This document shows, in pieces, positions 47,294-56,725 of a DNA stretch of 64,000 bases. The notes under the pieces are model-generated. The model saw only the letters and a program-made list of their open reading frames with translations. It was not told the DNA's origin and searched no databases. This DNA comes from CAWGMT01 sp963823675 (GTDB lineage Bacteria > Planctomycetota > Planctomycetia > Isosphaerales > Isosphaeraceae), in contig CAWGMT010000012.1 of NCBI GenBank assembly GCA_963823675.1, positions 1,178,001 to 1,242,000 on the forward strand, written 5' to 3'. Position 1 is the first letter of the stretch, and every line of letters starts with the position of its first letter. The translations under genes and the position numbers were made by a program.

Positions 47294-50171
47294 TTATTCG
47301 GCCGTCAGCTCCCAATGGAATGCTGCGGTCCTGCCGTCGATCAGCAGTGTGTGGCCCTGGCCCTTCGGCAGGGCGTCGAGCTTCACAGGCCCCTGGCGCT
47401 TGCCTTCGTTATCGAGGACGAACGCCCTGGCGCGGCCCTTGTGGCGCCAGACGACCCTGGCCCGAATCGGCTCTTGGAGAAAAGGAGGCCGGCCCGGGTC
47501 GGCGACGTGCCGCTGCCACGAATCGACCCAGCGGTAGCCCGTCGGCTCAATCCGTCCGATCGCGGAAACCAGCAGTCGCTTGGTGGAGGCAATCGGTTCG
47601 GAGCTGGCCGAGCTCGCGATCACGACGGCGAATCGATCACCGCACTGGATATCGATCTGGCCCAGCGAAGCCGCTTGCTCGCCCACCCAGCCTACCAGTC
47701 CCTGGGTGTAGGGCGTGTCGATCACCAGCCGGCCTCGACTCGGGTCCCACGCGGCCGGCAGCCGCCGGCGGCCTTTGGTGCTCCCGCGACTGGCGGCTTC
47801 GGTCGAACGAAGAAAAATCGATGCGGCGTGAGGCCAAAGCGCGTAGATGTGAGGGCTGCCGTTGACGGTCTCGGAAATCTGGTAGAGGTCCTCTCCCCCG
47901 ACCGTGCCGGAGGGTCCTTCGCCCCAGAGCTGCGGGTAGACAAAAACGCCGCGCCGGACCAGCCCGTCCCATTCTCCGGCGGCCGCCGTGTAAACACCGA
48001 GCAGGAGGTCGGCCGCCTCGTGCGTGAATGCCCAGGCGCCGCTGGCCTGATTGCACCACTGACCCACGACGTAAGGCCGGTCGTGGCGATGCTTGAGGCT
48101 GGCCATCGCCGTAATCCCTCCGTCGAGGCTCCAGAGCGACGAGAGAGAGCCCGGCCCGATCCAGGGTGGCGGCGCCCAGAAAAGGCGATCATCGATCAGG
48201 TCCAGCCCTGAATCGGCCTGCGCCGCCACAAATTCGCTCTCGCGCCGCCAGTGCGACACTCCGGCGATCGGCACCCGAACGTGAGATTTCCGCAACGATT
48301 CGGCGGTCTCTTTCAGATAGCTCGATTCGACCGACTCCCAGAACCGACGCCCGGATCCAGTCGTGCTGTGGTCTAACAGCTCGCGAAACGCCTTGGCGTA
48401 CGGAGGCGGCAGCGCTTCCGGATCGTTGATCAGGTTGAATACCGACACCTCACCCAAGAGCGTCAACCACGCCAGGGCCGGATCGTCCCGCAGAGCCAGC
48501 TCGGTTTCGGGATTCACGCGCGCCAGGAACCGCTGCGCCGTATCAAGATTCAACTTGCGCAAGGTCGGGTCGAAGAAGGCGGCGGGACCGCCGCCGGGCG
48601 GCAACAGGCCGGGCGAAGCCACGCCGTCGTCCGTCCGGAACCGACGTTTGCTGAGCAGCTCGACCGCGACATAGATCCCTCTCGATTTGAGCGCAGCAAT
48701 CAGGTGGTCGAGTCTGGCCAGCGATTCGGGATCAAACTCCTTGGTGTCGTCGCGGGTGTCGTCCAGGAGGCTTCGGTTGGGGCCCAGCGCCGTATCCAGG
48801 TCTCCCAGCCGCACCAGGTTGATTCCCGAGCGGACCAGGCGGTCGGCGAGCTGGTCGGCTGGTTCGCTCTCCTGGAACGCCGCCGGCGGCAAGAATGCGG
48901 CGCCGAAGAATCGCGCCCGAGTGCCGTCCTTGAACGCGAGCTTGCCATCCTTGACCGTGACAAAGCCTCGCTGGCCCGCGGGTTTCGGAATCAAAAACGA
49001 AAAATCGAGCGCGCTCCCGGCGGCGATCGAGCGGGAAGGCGGGATCGCCAGCCACTCGGCCGTGTCATCTTCGATGTGAAAGGGTACCCAGGCGCCGGCC
49101 TGCGGATTGGGCGACGCGGTGACTCGCAGGTCGTCCAGCCGAATCGAGCCGATCGAATCGGGCTTGTCAAACTGGAGCACCGCCCGGACCGCGCCGGCCG
49201 GAACGGTGACGTGGGCGTCTTCATAGTGCCACGCGTTCGTGCCCGCCCAGCGGAGAAACGGCTCTTTCTTCGCTTCGTCCGGGAGCGGGTTCCCGACCTC
49301 GTCGAGGAAGAAAATCGTCGCCAGGGCGCCCCCTAGCCCGCGGAGGCCCGCGCACGCGCACGGCCACCGAGATATCAATCGCCTCGAACGGCTCGACCGG
49401 GACCGCCAATCCCGTCATCAGCCGCGCCCGCGCGCCGGCCATCTCGATCGCGGCCTCGCCGCGAAAGCCGGGGAAAACCCGCCGGACGTCGTTATTGACG
49501 ATCCAGTACGTCGGTGCGGGATCACCGAGCTCGAAGCTGCCGTTATTGACCAGATTCACACTTTCGGCGCCCCCTCGCGGGATCAGGTCCACAGTCAGTC
49601 CGTCGACGTCGAGTGTACCCGTCGCTCCCATCAGGCCGACGCTCATGATCGCGTCCTTGGTGCCCGGCGGCACCGGGATTCGCTTGACGACCCGGGTCCA
49701 GCGGTCCCGGACGGATCGCGTCCACGGCCCCATGATCCCGCGTCCAATCGAGCGAAGCTGCAATCCGAAGAAATCGATCATGAGGCTCGGTTCCGACCCA
49801 TCGCGCTCGCCGATCTGGATCTCCTTCTGGCGAACCCACAGCCCAAGCACGATCGCCTCGGTTTTCGCGCCATCGACGCCGAACGCGCGACTCAGCCGCG
49901 CGGGCCGGCCGGGCTTGGTCGTCGCGAACCGGACAAAGTGGGGACCGGCGGCTCCTCCCTCCGACATCCACTTCATATCGCGGGCGTTGTACCAGCCGTC
50001 GGGGATGCCATCCTTGTTCGCGTCGATCTCAAGACTGTCGGCCGCCGGCGGCCCCGGACGTTCAATCAGGGCTTCCTGCTGCCCGGTCACCCGGCGCGGC
50101 AGGCCAAAGGCCGCGACCACGACAAGTAGGGCCGCCAGTCCCTGTCTCAAGCGACGAGTCACACCGCTCAC
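47294..50171 (-). CDS. Large secreted glycoside-hydrolase-like protein (one frame break)
   Basis: About 960 residues from ATG 50171, with a signal peptide (QGLAALLVVVAAFGLPRRVTG). The N-terminal third has two beta-rich modules that look like carbohydrate-binding domains (ANKDGIPDGWYNARDMKW; VNLVNNGSFELGDPAPTYW). The frame changes near 49345. A TIM-barrel-like part follows: FFGAAFLPPAAFQES, LVRSGINLVRLGDLDT, LDHLIAALKSRGIYVAVEL, LAWLTLLGEVSVFNLI and RPYVVGQWCNQ. This pattern suits GH5/cellulase-clan proteins, but I cannot assign a family or verify the catalytic Glu pair. Confidence 0.7.
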
Positions 50172-50310
50172 GACGACTTCTCCTACACAGTCAGCCGCGC
50201 AGACGCAGGTTGGGCTTTGCAGCCGGACGTCATGCTGGAAAGCCCGACCTACAGCATACTATTCTGCGGTCCCGTTTCGTACCCAACGTGGCTCTTCGCG
50301 CGCTTTCCGT

Positions 50311-51147
50311 TCATTGCTTGGGAGAATCCCCATTCTTGGAACTCTGGGCCTCCTGCTTGGATCGCCGGGCGGCGGCGGCTTCCTCCAAGGCGCGGCCGGT
50401 CATGGGCACAAACAACGTCGGCTTGAGCTCCTTGTCGGTCAATTTGCCGTCGCGCTTCACGATCAGGTGCAGGGTCTGTGTGAATCGATCCCCGAGGGGA
50501 ATCACGATCCGCCCGCCCTCCTTGAGCTGATTGATCAAGGGCTGGGGAATCTTCTGAGGCGCGCACGTGACGATGATGGCGTCGAAGGGGGCCGCATCGG
50601 GCCAGCCGAGGTATCCATCGCCGATTCGCGTGTGGATGTTGGTGTAACCGAGCTCCTTGTGGACCGCCGCGGCACGCTCGCCGAGCTTCTTGTGAATTTC
50701 TACCGAGTAGACCTCCTTCACGAGCCGTGAGAGGATCCCCGACTGATAGCCCGATCCGGTGCCGACCTCGTAGACGCGATCCGACGGCTTGGGATCGAGG
50801 ATCTCCGTCATGAAGGCGACGTCATAGGGCGGCGTGATGGTCTGCCCTTCGCCAATACTGATCGACTCGTCGTCGTAGGCCAGCCGTTGCGTCCCCGGCG
50901 CCAGAAACCGGTGCCGCGGCACGGTCCGAAACGCGTCGAGCACTCGCGGGTTCTTGATTCCCCGCTCGACCAGATGGCGCTCGACCATCCTCAGTCGAGC
51001 GGGGGCCTGCTCGTCGGTCTTGGAATCATCCTTGCCCTGGTCCGCGCTGACCGCGCCAGGGTAAGCCATCACCGGCATTACCAGCCCCAACCCAAATCCC
51101 ACGAGAACGGTCATACCGATCCGGACCAGGACTTGATTCCTCATCAT
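50311..51147 (-). CDS. pcm: Protein-L-isoaspartate O-methyltransferase, exported form
   Basis: 278 residues from ATG 51147 with an N-terminal signal or anchor segment (GMTVLVGFGLGLVMPVMAYP). Methyltransferase motifs: RMVERHLVERGIKNPRVLDA, FRTVPRHRFLAP, YDDESISIGEGQTITPPYDV, the SAM loop VYEVGTGSGYQSGIL and IIVTCAPQKIPQPLINQL. Repairs isoaspartyl residues; the leader implies action outside the cytoplasm, which would require exported S-adenosylmethionine or a membrane-anchored cytosolic topology. A Lys/Ala-rich tail closes the protein. Confidence 0.92.
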   Translation of the reverse strand: MMRNQVLVRIGMTVLVGFGLGLVMPVMAYPGAVSADQGKDDSKTDEQAPARLRMVERHLVERGIKNPRVLDAFRTVPRHRFLAPGTQRLAYDDESISIGEGQTITPPYDVAFMTEILDPKPSDRVYEVGTGSGYQSGILSRLVKEVYSVEIHKKLGERAAAVHKELGYTNIHTRIGDGYLGWPDAAPFDAIIVTCAPQKIPQPLINQLKEGGRIVIPLGDRFTQTLHLIVKRDGKLTDKELKPTLFVPMTGRALEEAAAARRSKQEAQSSKNGDSPKQ

Positions 51148-51407
51148 TGTGCCTCATCAAATTTTGGCGATTCAATCCACCGGCCTCCGTAATATACTAC
51201 GAACCCGTGCCACAGGGCTCCAGAGCCGCCCCCCAAAGCCGTGCGCCATCGGTGCCAGGTTTTCGTACCCGAGACGCCCGTCGGAGAATTGCCCATCCGG
51301 CGAAAACGGCTTGGTTCAACCAGGTCTTGCTGGTATAATTGCGTGTCGCGCGTGCGGGTTGTTGAGCTCGACTCCTCAGTCCCGAGAGACGTTGAGTGCT
51401 ACGTTGC

Positions 51408-51866
51408 ATGTCGGCATCACCTGGCTGGTTACTCGCCGTGTTGTTCTGGGCGGTGGGTGGTGATGCGGGGACCGGGCAGGGTTCTGCGCCCGAGACGGTG
51501 ACGCTTCGAGGGAAAGTGCTGACGCTCCACGCCGCTCTCGCGTCACGAGGTCTTTCGCTCAAGTTCGACGCGGAACCGATTGCCAAGCAGGTCGCGCTGG
51601 TCGGCGAGGATGGGTCGATTCTGCCATTGCTTTCCGACGAGGCAAGCCGCGCCCTGTTTCTCGACGAGCGTCTGCGTGATTGCCCTGTTCAGATCCTGGG
51701 AAGGCGATTTGCGGGCGTACCGTATTTGCAGGTGATCTCCTTCAAGGTCGAGCATCAGGGCAAGTTCCGTACGCCTGAGTACTATTGCGACGTGTGTGCA
51801 ATCCGGGTTCGCTACCCGCAGACCTGTCCGTGCTGCCAGGGACCAATGGAACTGCGTTTTCAGTGA
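51408..51866 (+). CDS. Secreted protein with C-terminal zinc ribbon, unknown function
   Basis: 152 residues from ATG 51408, with a signal peptide (SASPGWLLAVLFWAVGGDAG). The middle part (VTLRGKVLTLHAALASRGLS, LPLLSDEASRALFLDERLRD and VQILGRRFAGVPYLQVISFK) carries no family mark. The last 30 residues hold CDVC and CPCC pairs separated by 10 residues, a likely zinc-binding ribbon. Exported zinc ribbons are uncommon. It precedes a lipid glycosyltransferase gene by 61 bases. Confidence 0.7.
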   Translation: MSASPGWLLAVLFWAVGGDAGTGQGSAPETVTLRGKVLTLHAALASRGLSLKFDAEPIAKQVALVGEDGSILPLLSDEASRALFLDERLRDCPVQILGRRFAGVPYLQVISFKVEHQGKFRTPEYYCDVCAIRVRYPQTCPCCQGPMELRFQ

Positions 51867-51927
51867 AGGACGCCTTGTGTTTTGTTGTTTATGATTTGGA
51901 CCTTTCCCGGTAACGGGGGCTTCCTGA

Positions 51928-53159
51928 ATGTCACCCGCCGAAAGCGCCAATCTCTTGCTCGGTCTCGTGGCGATCGTGGCCGTGGTCTCGACGCTCTGGT
52001 CGATCGCCTGCCTGTTCTGGGTGACTCGGCCACGCCGCCAATCGCCCGATCACACGCCACCCGTGACGATCTTCAAGCCGCTCAAGGGGCTCGACGAAGA
52101 GCTCGAAGATAATCTGCGGAGCTTCTTCCGGCTCGACTATCCGATCTTCCAGCTCCTCTTCTGCGTCGCCGATCACGATGACCCGGCGATCGAGGTCGTT
52201 CGAAAGCTGCTGCGCCGAGTTCCCGGATCGCGACGCGCGAGCTCGTGTCGGCTGTCCGGCCTTCGGGCTCAATCCCAAGGTCGAGAGCCTGGCGGCGATG
52301 GATCGGCACCGCAAGCACGACGTCATCTTGATCAGCGACTCCAACGTCCGGGTTCGTCCGTCCTACCTGCGCGAGACGGCCTGCTACCTCGCCGAGCCGG
52401 GCGTCGGGCTGGTGAGCAACCTGTTCGCCGGGGTCGGCGAAGCCCACCGCGGCGCCATCATGGAGAACCTGCAGCTGAACGGCTTCATCGCCGGCGGGGT
52501 GGCGCTGGCGCGGCCTGTTGCCGCGTCACGTGCGTGGTCGGCAAGTCGATGCTGATGCCGGTCCGCGCCCTCGAGGCGATCGGCGGGTTCGCCGCGGTCC
52601 GCAACGTGCTGGCCGAGGACCAGGTCATCGGCGTCCGGGTGCCGCAAGGCGGGCTATTCGATCCGGCTGTCGCCATCACGTCATCGAGAACGTCAATCGC
52701 CGCCGCAGTTTCAAGTGGTTCTTGAACCGCCATTCGCGGTGGTACAAGATCCGCCGCCAGCTGGCATTGCCCGCCTTCGTGATCGAGCCGACGGCCAACC
52801 TGGCGACGGTGGGGCTGGTCTGGGCGTTCTCGGGCGATTCGGGAATCGCCTGGGGCGGTCTGCTGTGCCTGGTCGGCCTGGGCATGGTGCGCGACGCCGT
52901 CCAGACCCGCCGGCTTCGCGGCTCATTCCCCAAGCTGCGGCATCTGTTGTTCAGCCCCGTCAAGGACATCCTCCTCTTGCCGGTCTGGTTCGACGCGATC
53001 TTCAATCGGCGGGTTCAATGGCGCGGCCATCGCTTCCTCATCGGGCGGATGACCCGGCTTCGCCTGGCACGCGTGCCCCGCCAGGTTCGCCGCCGTGTGC
53101 GCCGCGTGCGGAACTTGCGGATCAAGAACGAAAACAACCGCGGTTCCTCGGCGAACTGA
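51928..53159 (+). CDS. GT21/HpnI-like ceramide or hopanoid-lipid glycosyltransferase (three frame breaks)
   Basis: About 410 residues from ATG 51928. An N-terminal membrane helix (LLLGLVAIVAVVSTLW), then VTIFKPLKGLDEELEDNLRS, FRLDYPIFQLLFCVADHDDP, and after a change near 52220 FPDRD ... LNPKVESLAA and DVILISDSNVRV (Asp-Ser-Asp metal motif). Further changes near 52515 and 52650 lead to VVGKSMLMPVRALEAIGG, LAEDQVIGVRV and NRHSRWYKIRRQL, the R/QxxRW-type motif of this family. C-terminal membrane segments follow. Transfers sugar to a membrane lipid; substrate inferred from family. Confidence 0.82.
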
Positions 53160-53197
53160 ATCTTTGCCAGCGCGGCCGAGCCGCGGCCGCAGCCCGC

Positions 53198-53275
53198 GTT
53201 TAACCCGGAGCCAACGGCGACGGCGGCCGTCTGGAATGGACCAGTAAACGCCGTCGCCGTCGGCTCCGGGTTAAC
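53198..53275. repeat. TTAA-ended palindromic element, second locus
   Basis: The arms at 53198-53225 and 53249-53275 are complementary over about 25 bases and begin GTTAACCCGGAGCC / end GGCTCCGGGTTAAC. Same family as 5355-5430. It lies in the spacer between the glycosyltransferase and the ABC transporter. Confidence 0.9.
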
Positions 53276-53375
53276 GACGTTCGCATCGCAAGATTTGCGC
53301 CGGACGCGACGGTTCTGAGCATTAGTGAAACGGAGCTTCTTGGCGCAGGAGGTCTCTTGATGGAAGAAAACTCCG

Positions 53376-55033
53376 ATGCATCGGAATCCGATGACAGCCG
53401 CGCCCACACCTGTCGCAAAGAGCACTCAGCCCTCGTCGCCCCTGGATATTTTTCGCGCCTGCCAGACCCGACGAAAGCGTCCCAATTGTAGGACGCGGCG
53501 GCATCGCCTTCTGGCCGACCTGGCCCTCTTGCTCGTCGGTCTTCACCTTCTCGTCGGTCCTCCATTTCAACCTCGAGCCCGCGCTGATGCCCTCGATCGC
53601 GTTCGCCGCTCGGGCGAGCTGCGCTACGGCAGCGACATGGAAGGGGGCGGCCCGTACGCCTACCCCGACCCCGCATCGCCTCGCGACGTGACCGGCTTCG
53701 AGGTCGAGTTGATGGACCGACTGGCCAGGGACCTGGGTGCATCGCCCGAGTTTTCGCCAGGGCCAGTGGGACAAGCTGCTCCAGGTGCTCGACCCGGGCC
53801 GGATCGACCTCGTCGTGCAACGGCTACGAGTGGACCGAGCCGCGCGCGCGCGACTACCTGGCGACCCGGCCCTACTACGTCTATCAGCTGCAGCTGATGG
53901 TTCCCCGCGGCAGCCCGATCCGGACGCTGGGCCGACCTCAAGCAGCCCAAGCCCGGGCGGCGGCCGCTGGACGGTCGGCGTGCTGGTCGGCTCGGCGGCC
54001 GACACGTTCGCCGCCGAGCAAGGCGGCCCGCACGTCGAGGTCGTCCGGTTCGACGGGGCCACCGACGCGATGACGGCCGTCCAGAACGGCCAGTACGACG
54101 CGACCTTGCAGGACCTGCCCGCCGCGCGTTTCTACCGCGACCGGTTTCCCGGCCTCGAGCTGGTCGGCCCGCCGGAGTCGCACGGCTATTACGTGATCTA
54201 CGTCCGCGACCAGCGACCGGGCGCTGCGCGACGCGCTCGACCAGGGCCTGGCCCGGCTGATCGACTCGGGCGAGCTGCGGCGGCTCTACGAGAAATACGG
54301 GATCTGGACCGACGCCCAGAACGAGCTGGACGACGATCCCTGGCCCGCTCGCAGTCGCTGCCGGGCGCGCCGGCGGACGGCGGCTGGGCCCTGCTTGCGC
54401 CAGTATCGGTCGCGGCTGCTCGACGCCGCCTTCGTCACGATCGCCCTTTCGGTCACCTCGATGCCGCTGGCCATGGCGCTGGGGCTCGTGATCGCCGTCG
54501 GCCGGCTCTACGGTCCGCGGCCGCTTGCAGATGCTGCTCCGGGCTACGTCGAGCTGATCCGCGGCACGCCGCTGATGCTCCAGCTCTTCGTGCTCTTCTA
54601 CCTGCTCAAGCTGCCACCCTGGGTCGCGGGAATCGCCGGGCTGGCGATCAACTACTCGGCCTACGAGGCCGAGATCTACCGCGCCGGGCTGCAGGCGATT
54701 CCGCCGGGCCAGATGGAAGCCGCCCTGGCCCTGGGGATGTCGCGCGGCGATGGCCCTGCGGCGGGTGATCATTCCGCAGGCGGTGCGGATCGTGATCCCG
54801 CCGGTCACCAACGACTTCATCGCCCTCTTCAAGGACACGTCGGTCTGCTCGGTCATCACCCTGGTCGAGCTGACCAAGCAGTACTCGATCCTCGCCAACA
54901 GCACCGGCGGGGCGATCGAGTTCGCGCTGGCCGTGGCCGTTCTTTACATGATGATGAGTGTTCCTCTGTCGTGGTTCTCGCGCTGGTCCGAGCGCCGGCT
55001 CGGCACCGGGGCAGCGAAAGGAGGGGCGCTGGC

Positions 55034-55037
<4 letters not shown>
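53376..55037 (+). CDS. Polar amino-acid ABC transporter: fused substrate-binding protein and permease (several frame breaks)
   Basis: A composite of about 550 residues. Export leader (LLADLALLLVGLHLLVGPPF), SBP_bac_3-type domain (ALDRVRRSGELRYGSDMEGG, GFEVELMDRLARDLGAS, VGVLVGSAADTFAAEQGG, MTAVQNGQYDATLQDLPAAR, LDQGLARLIDSGELRRLYEK), then a HisM/GlnP-type permease (LDAAFVTIALSVTSMPLAMA, YVELIRGTPLMLQLFVLFYL, INYSAYEAEIYRAGLQAIPP, VIIPQAVRIVIPPVTNDFIA, LFKDTSVCSVITLVELTKQY). Frames change near 53770, 53815, 53930, 54230, 54370, 54520 and 54745. The stop overlaps the ATPase start by four bases. SBP-permease fusions are known for this class. Confidence 0.85.
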
Positions 55038-55786
<749 letters not shown>

Positions 55787-56103
55787 GGAAACAAGGACCA
55801 ACCGACCTTCACGGGTGCGCTGCGGTCCCGCCGCCATGTCACCTTATACCCCGCGCGGCAACAACCGCGGGCCTGGTTCAAAACAGCCCTTTTTGAGAGA
55901 ACAGGACGAACCGCATCTATACACCTGTCTAGATTCCGGTCCGCGTCAAGGCGAGCGGATTCGTGCAGTTTCACGCGGTTCTGCCGATCATGGTGGAAGT
56001 CGCGGACGCGAGGGTTAAGACGGCAACCGGGCCGAGAGCGGTTGTTGCGATCTGGCAGGAATGGCGAGTTGGACGGGCTATTCCGTCGTCAGAGCGCATT
56101 CTC

Positions 56104-56163
56104 GGCACATACTCGGCATACTTGGCACGCGCAGAAGCGTGCCAAGTATGCCGAGTATGTGCC
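56104..56163. repeat. Perfect 27-bp inverted repeat
   Basis: 56104-56130 is exactly complementary to 56137-56163 around the 6-base spacer GCAGAA. Each arm contains two CATACT(C/T)GGCA half-repeats, so it is both internally repeated and palindromic. It could extrude as a cruciform or fold as a very stable RNA hairpin. Confidence 0.97.
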
Positions 56164-56577
56164 CGGTATGTCTCGGGAATGGCGGCCTGCGATGCACGAG
56201 CGGATGTACATTTGAACCGTCCAGACGGCGTGGAGAAGCGCGCCGATGAGCTAAGCGAGACGGGCGAGATCGGCAAAACGCGCCGAACGAAGCCAATTTC
56301 GCTAAATCCATGAGCATCGTGGAAGCACAAGATCCGATTCAAGTTACGGCACATCCCGGCGCTCGTTCGCGACTTGACAAGCGGGGTGGCGCGGCAAGGG
56401 AGGGCAGCACGCCGCGTGAAGTTGCCCGAGTCGCAGCGGAGGGCCGGCTCACGAGGTGCGCCGCTGAGCTCCCCAACCTGGCGCGCACGGCATGAGCGTC
56501 GCCTTCAGCAAAATCCAGCAATCGCGCATGTTCCGGGCCCGGAGGTGATCGCTCACCCAAAGCCAGTGTTGGTCAGA

Positions 56578-56614
56578 CTTTCCAGCCTGACTCTTCGGAT
56601 GTCAGGCTGGAAAG
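56578..56614. repeat. 14-bp perfect hairpin
   Basis: CTTTCCAGCCTGAC (56578-56591) pairs with 56601-56614 across a 9-base loop. It lies about 110 bases beyond the stop of the leftward sigma-factor gene and may end that transcript; no T-run is present. Confidence 0.75.
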
Positions 56615-56725
56615 CGCTGGTTTCGAGCGGAGAATGACCTCCACGATCGGCCCGATGCCGAACTCTAACGCCCGGCGCCCAAGGCGCACAGCTCGTGCAG
56701 CTCGAGGGCGAAGTCTAAGTGATGC

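Larger units (their letters stand above)
55787..56725. other. Gene-poor interval of about 0.9 kb
   Basis: Open frames on both strands here have no recognisable similarity and are shaped by the palindrome at 56104-56163, which yields repetitive GTYSAY/CQVC-like peptides. Two strong hairpins are the only clear features. No ribosome-site-supported start was found. Confidence 0.55.

Noticed and set aside
55963..56313. 116-codon frame with CQVCRVCARY resembling a zinc finger
   Set aside because: The Cys pattern is produced by the palindrome at 56104-56163 read in frame. No start signal or homology.
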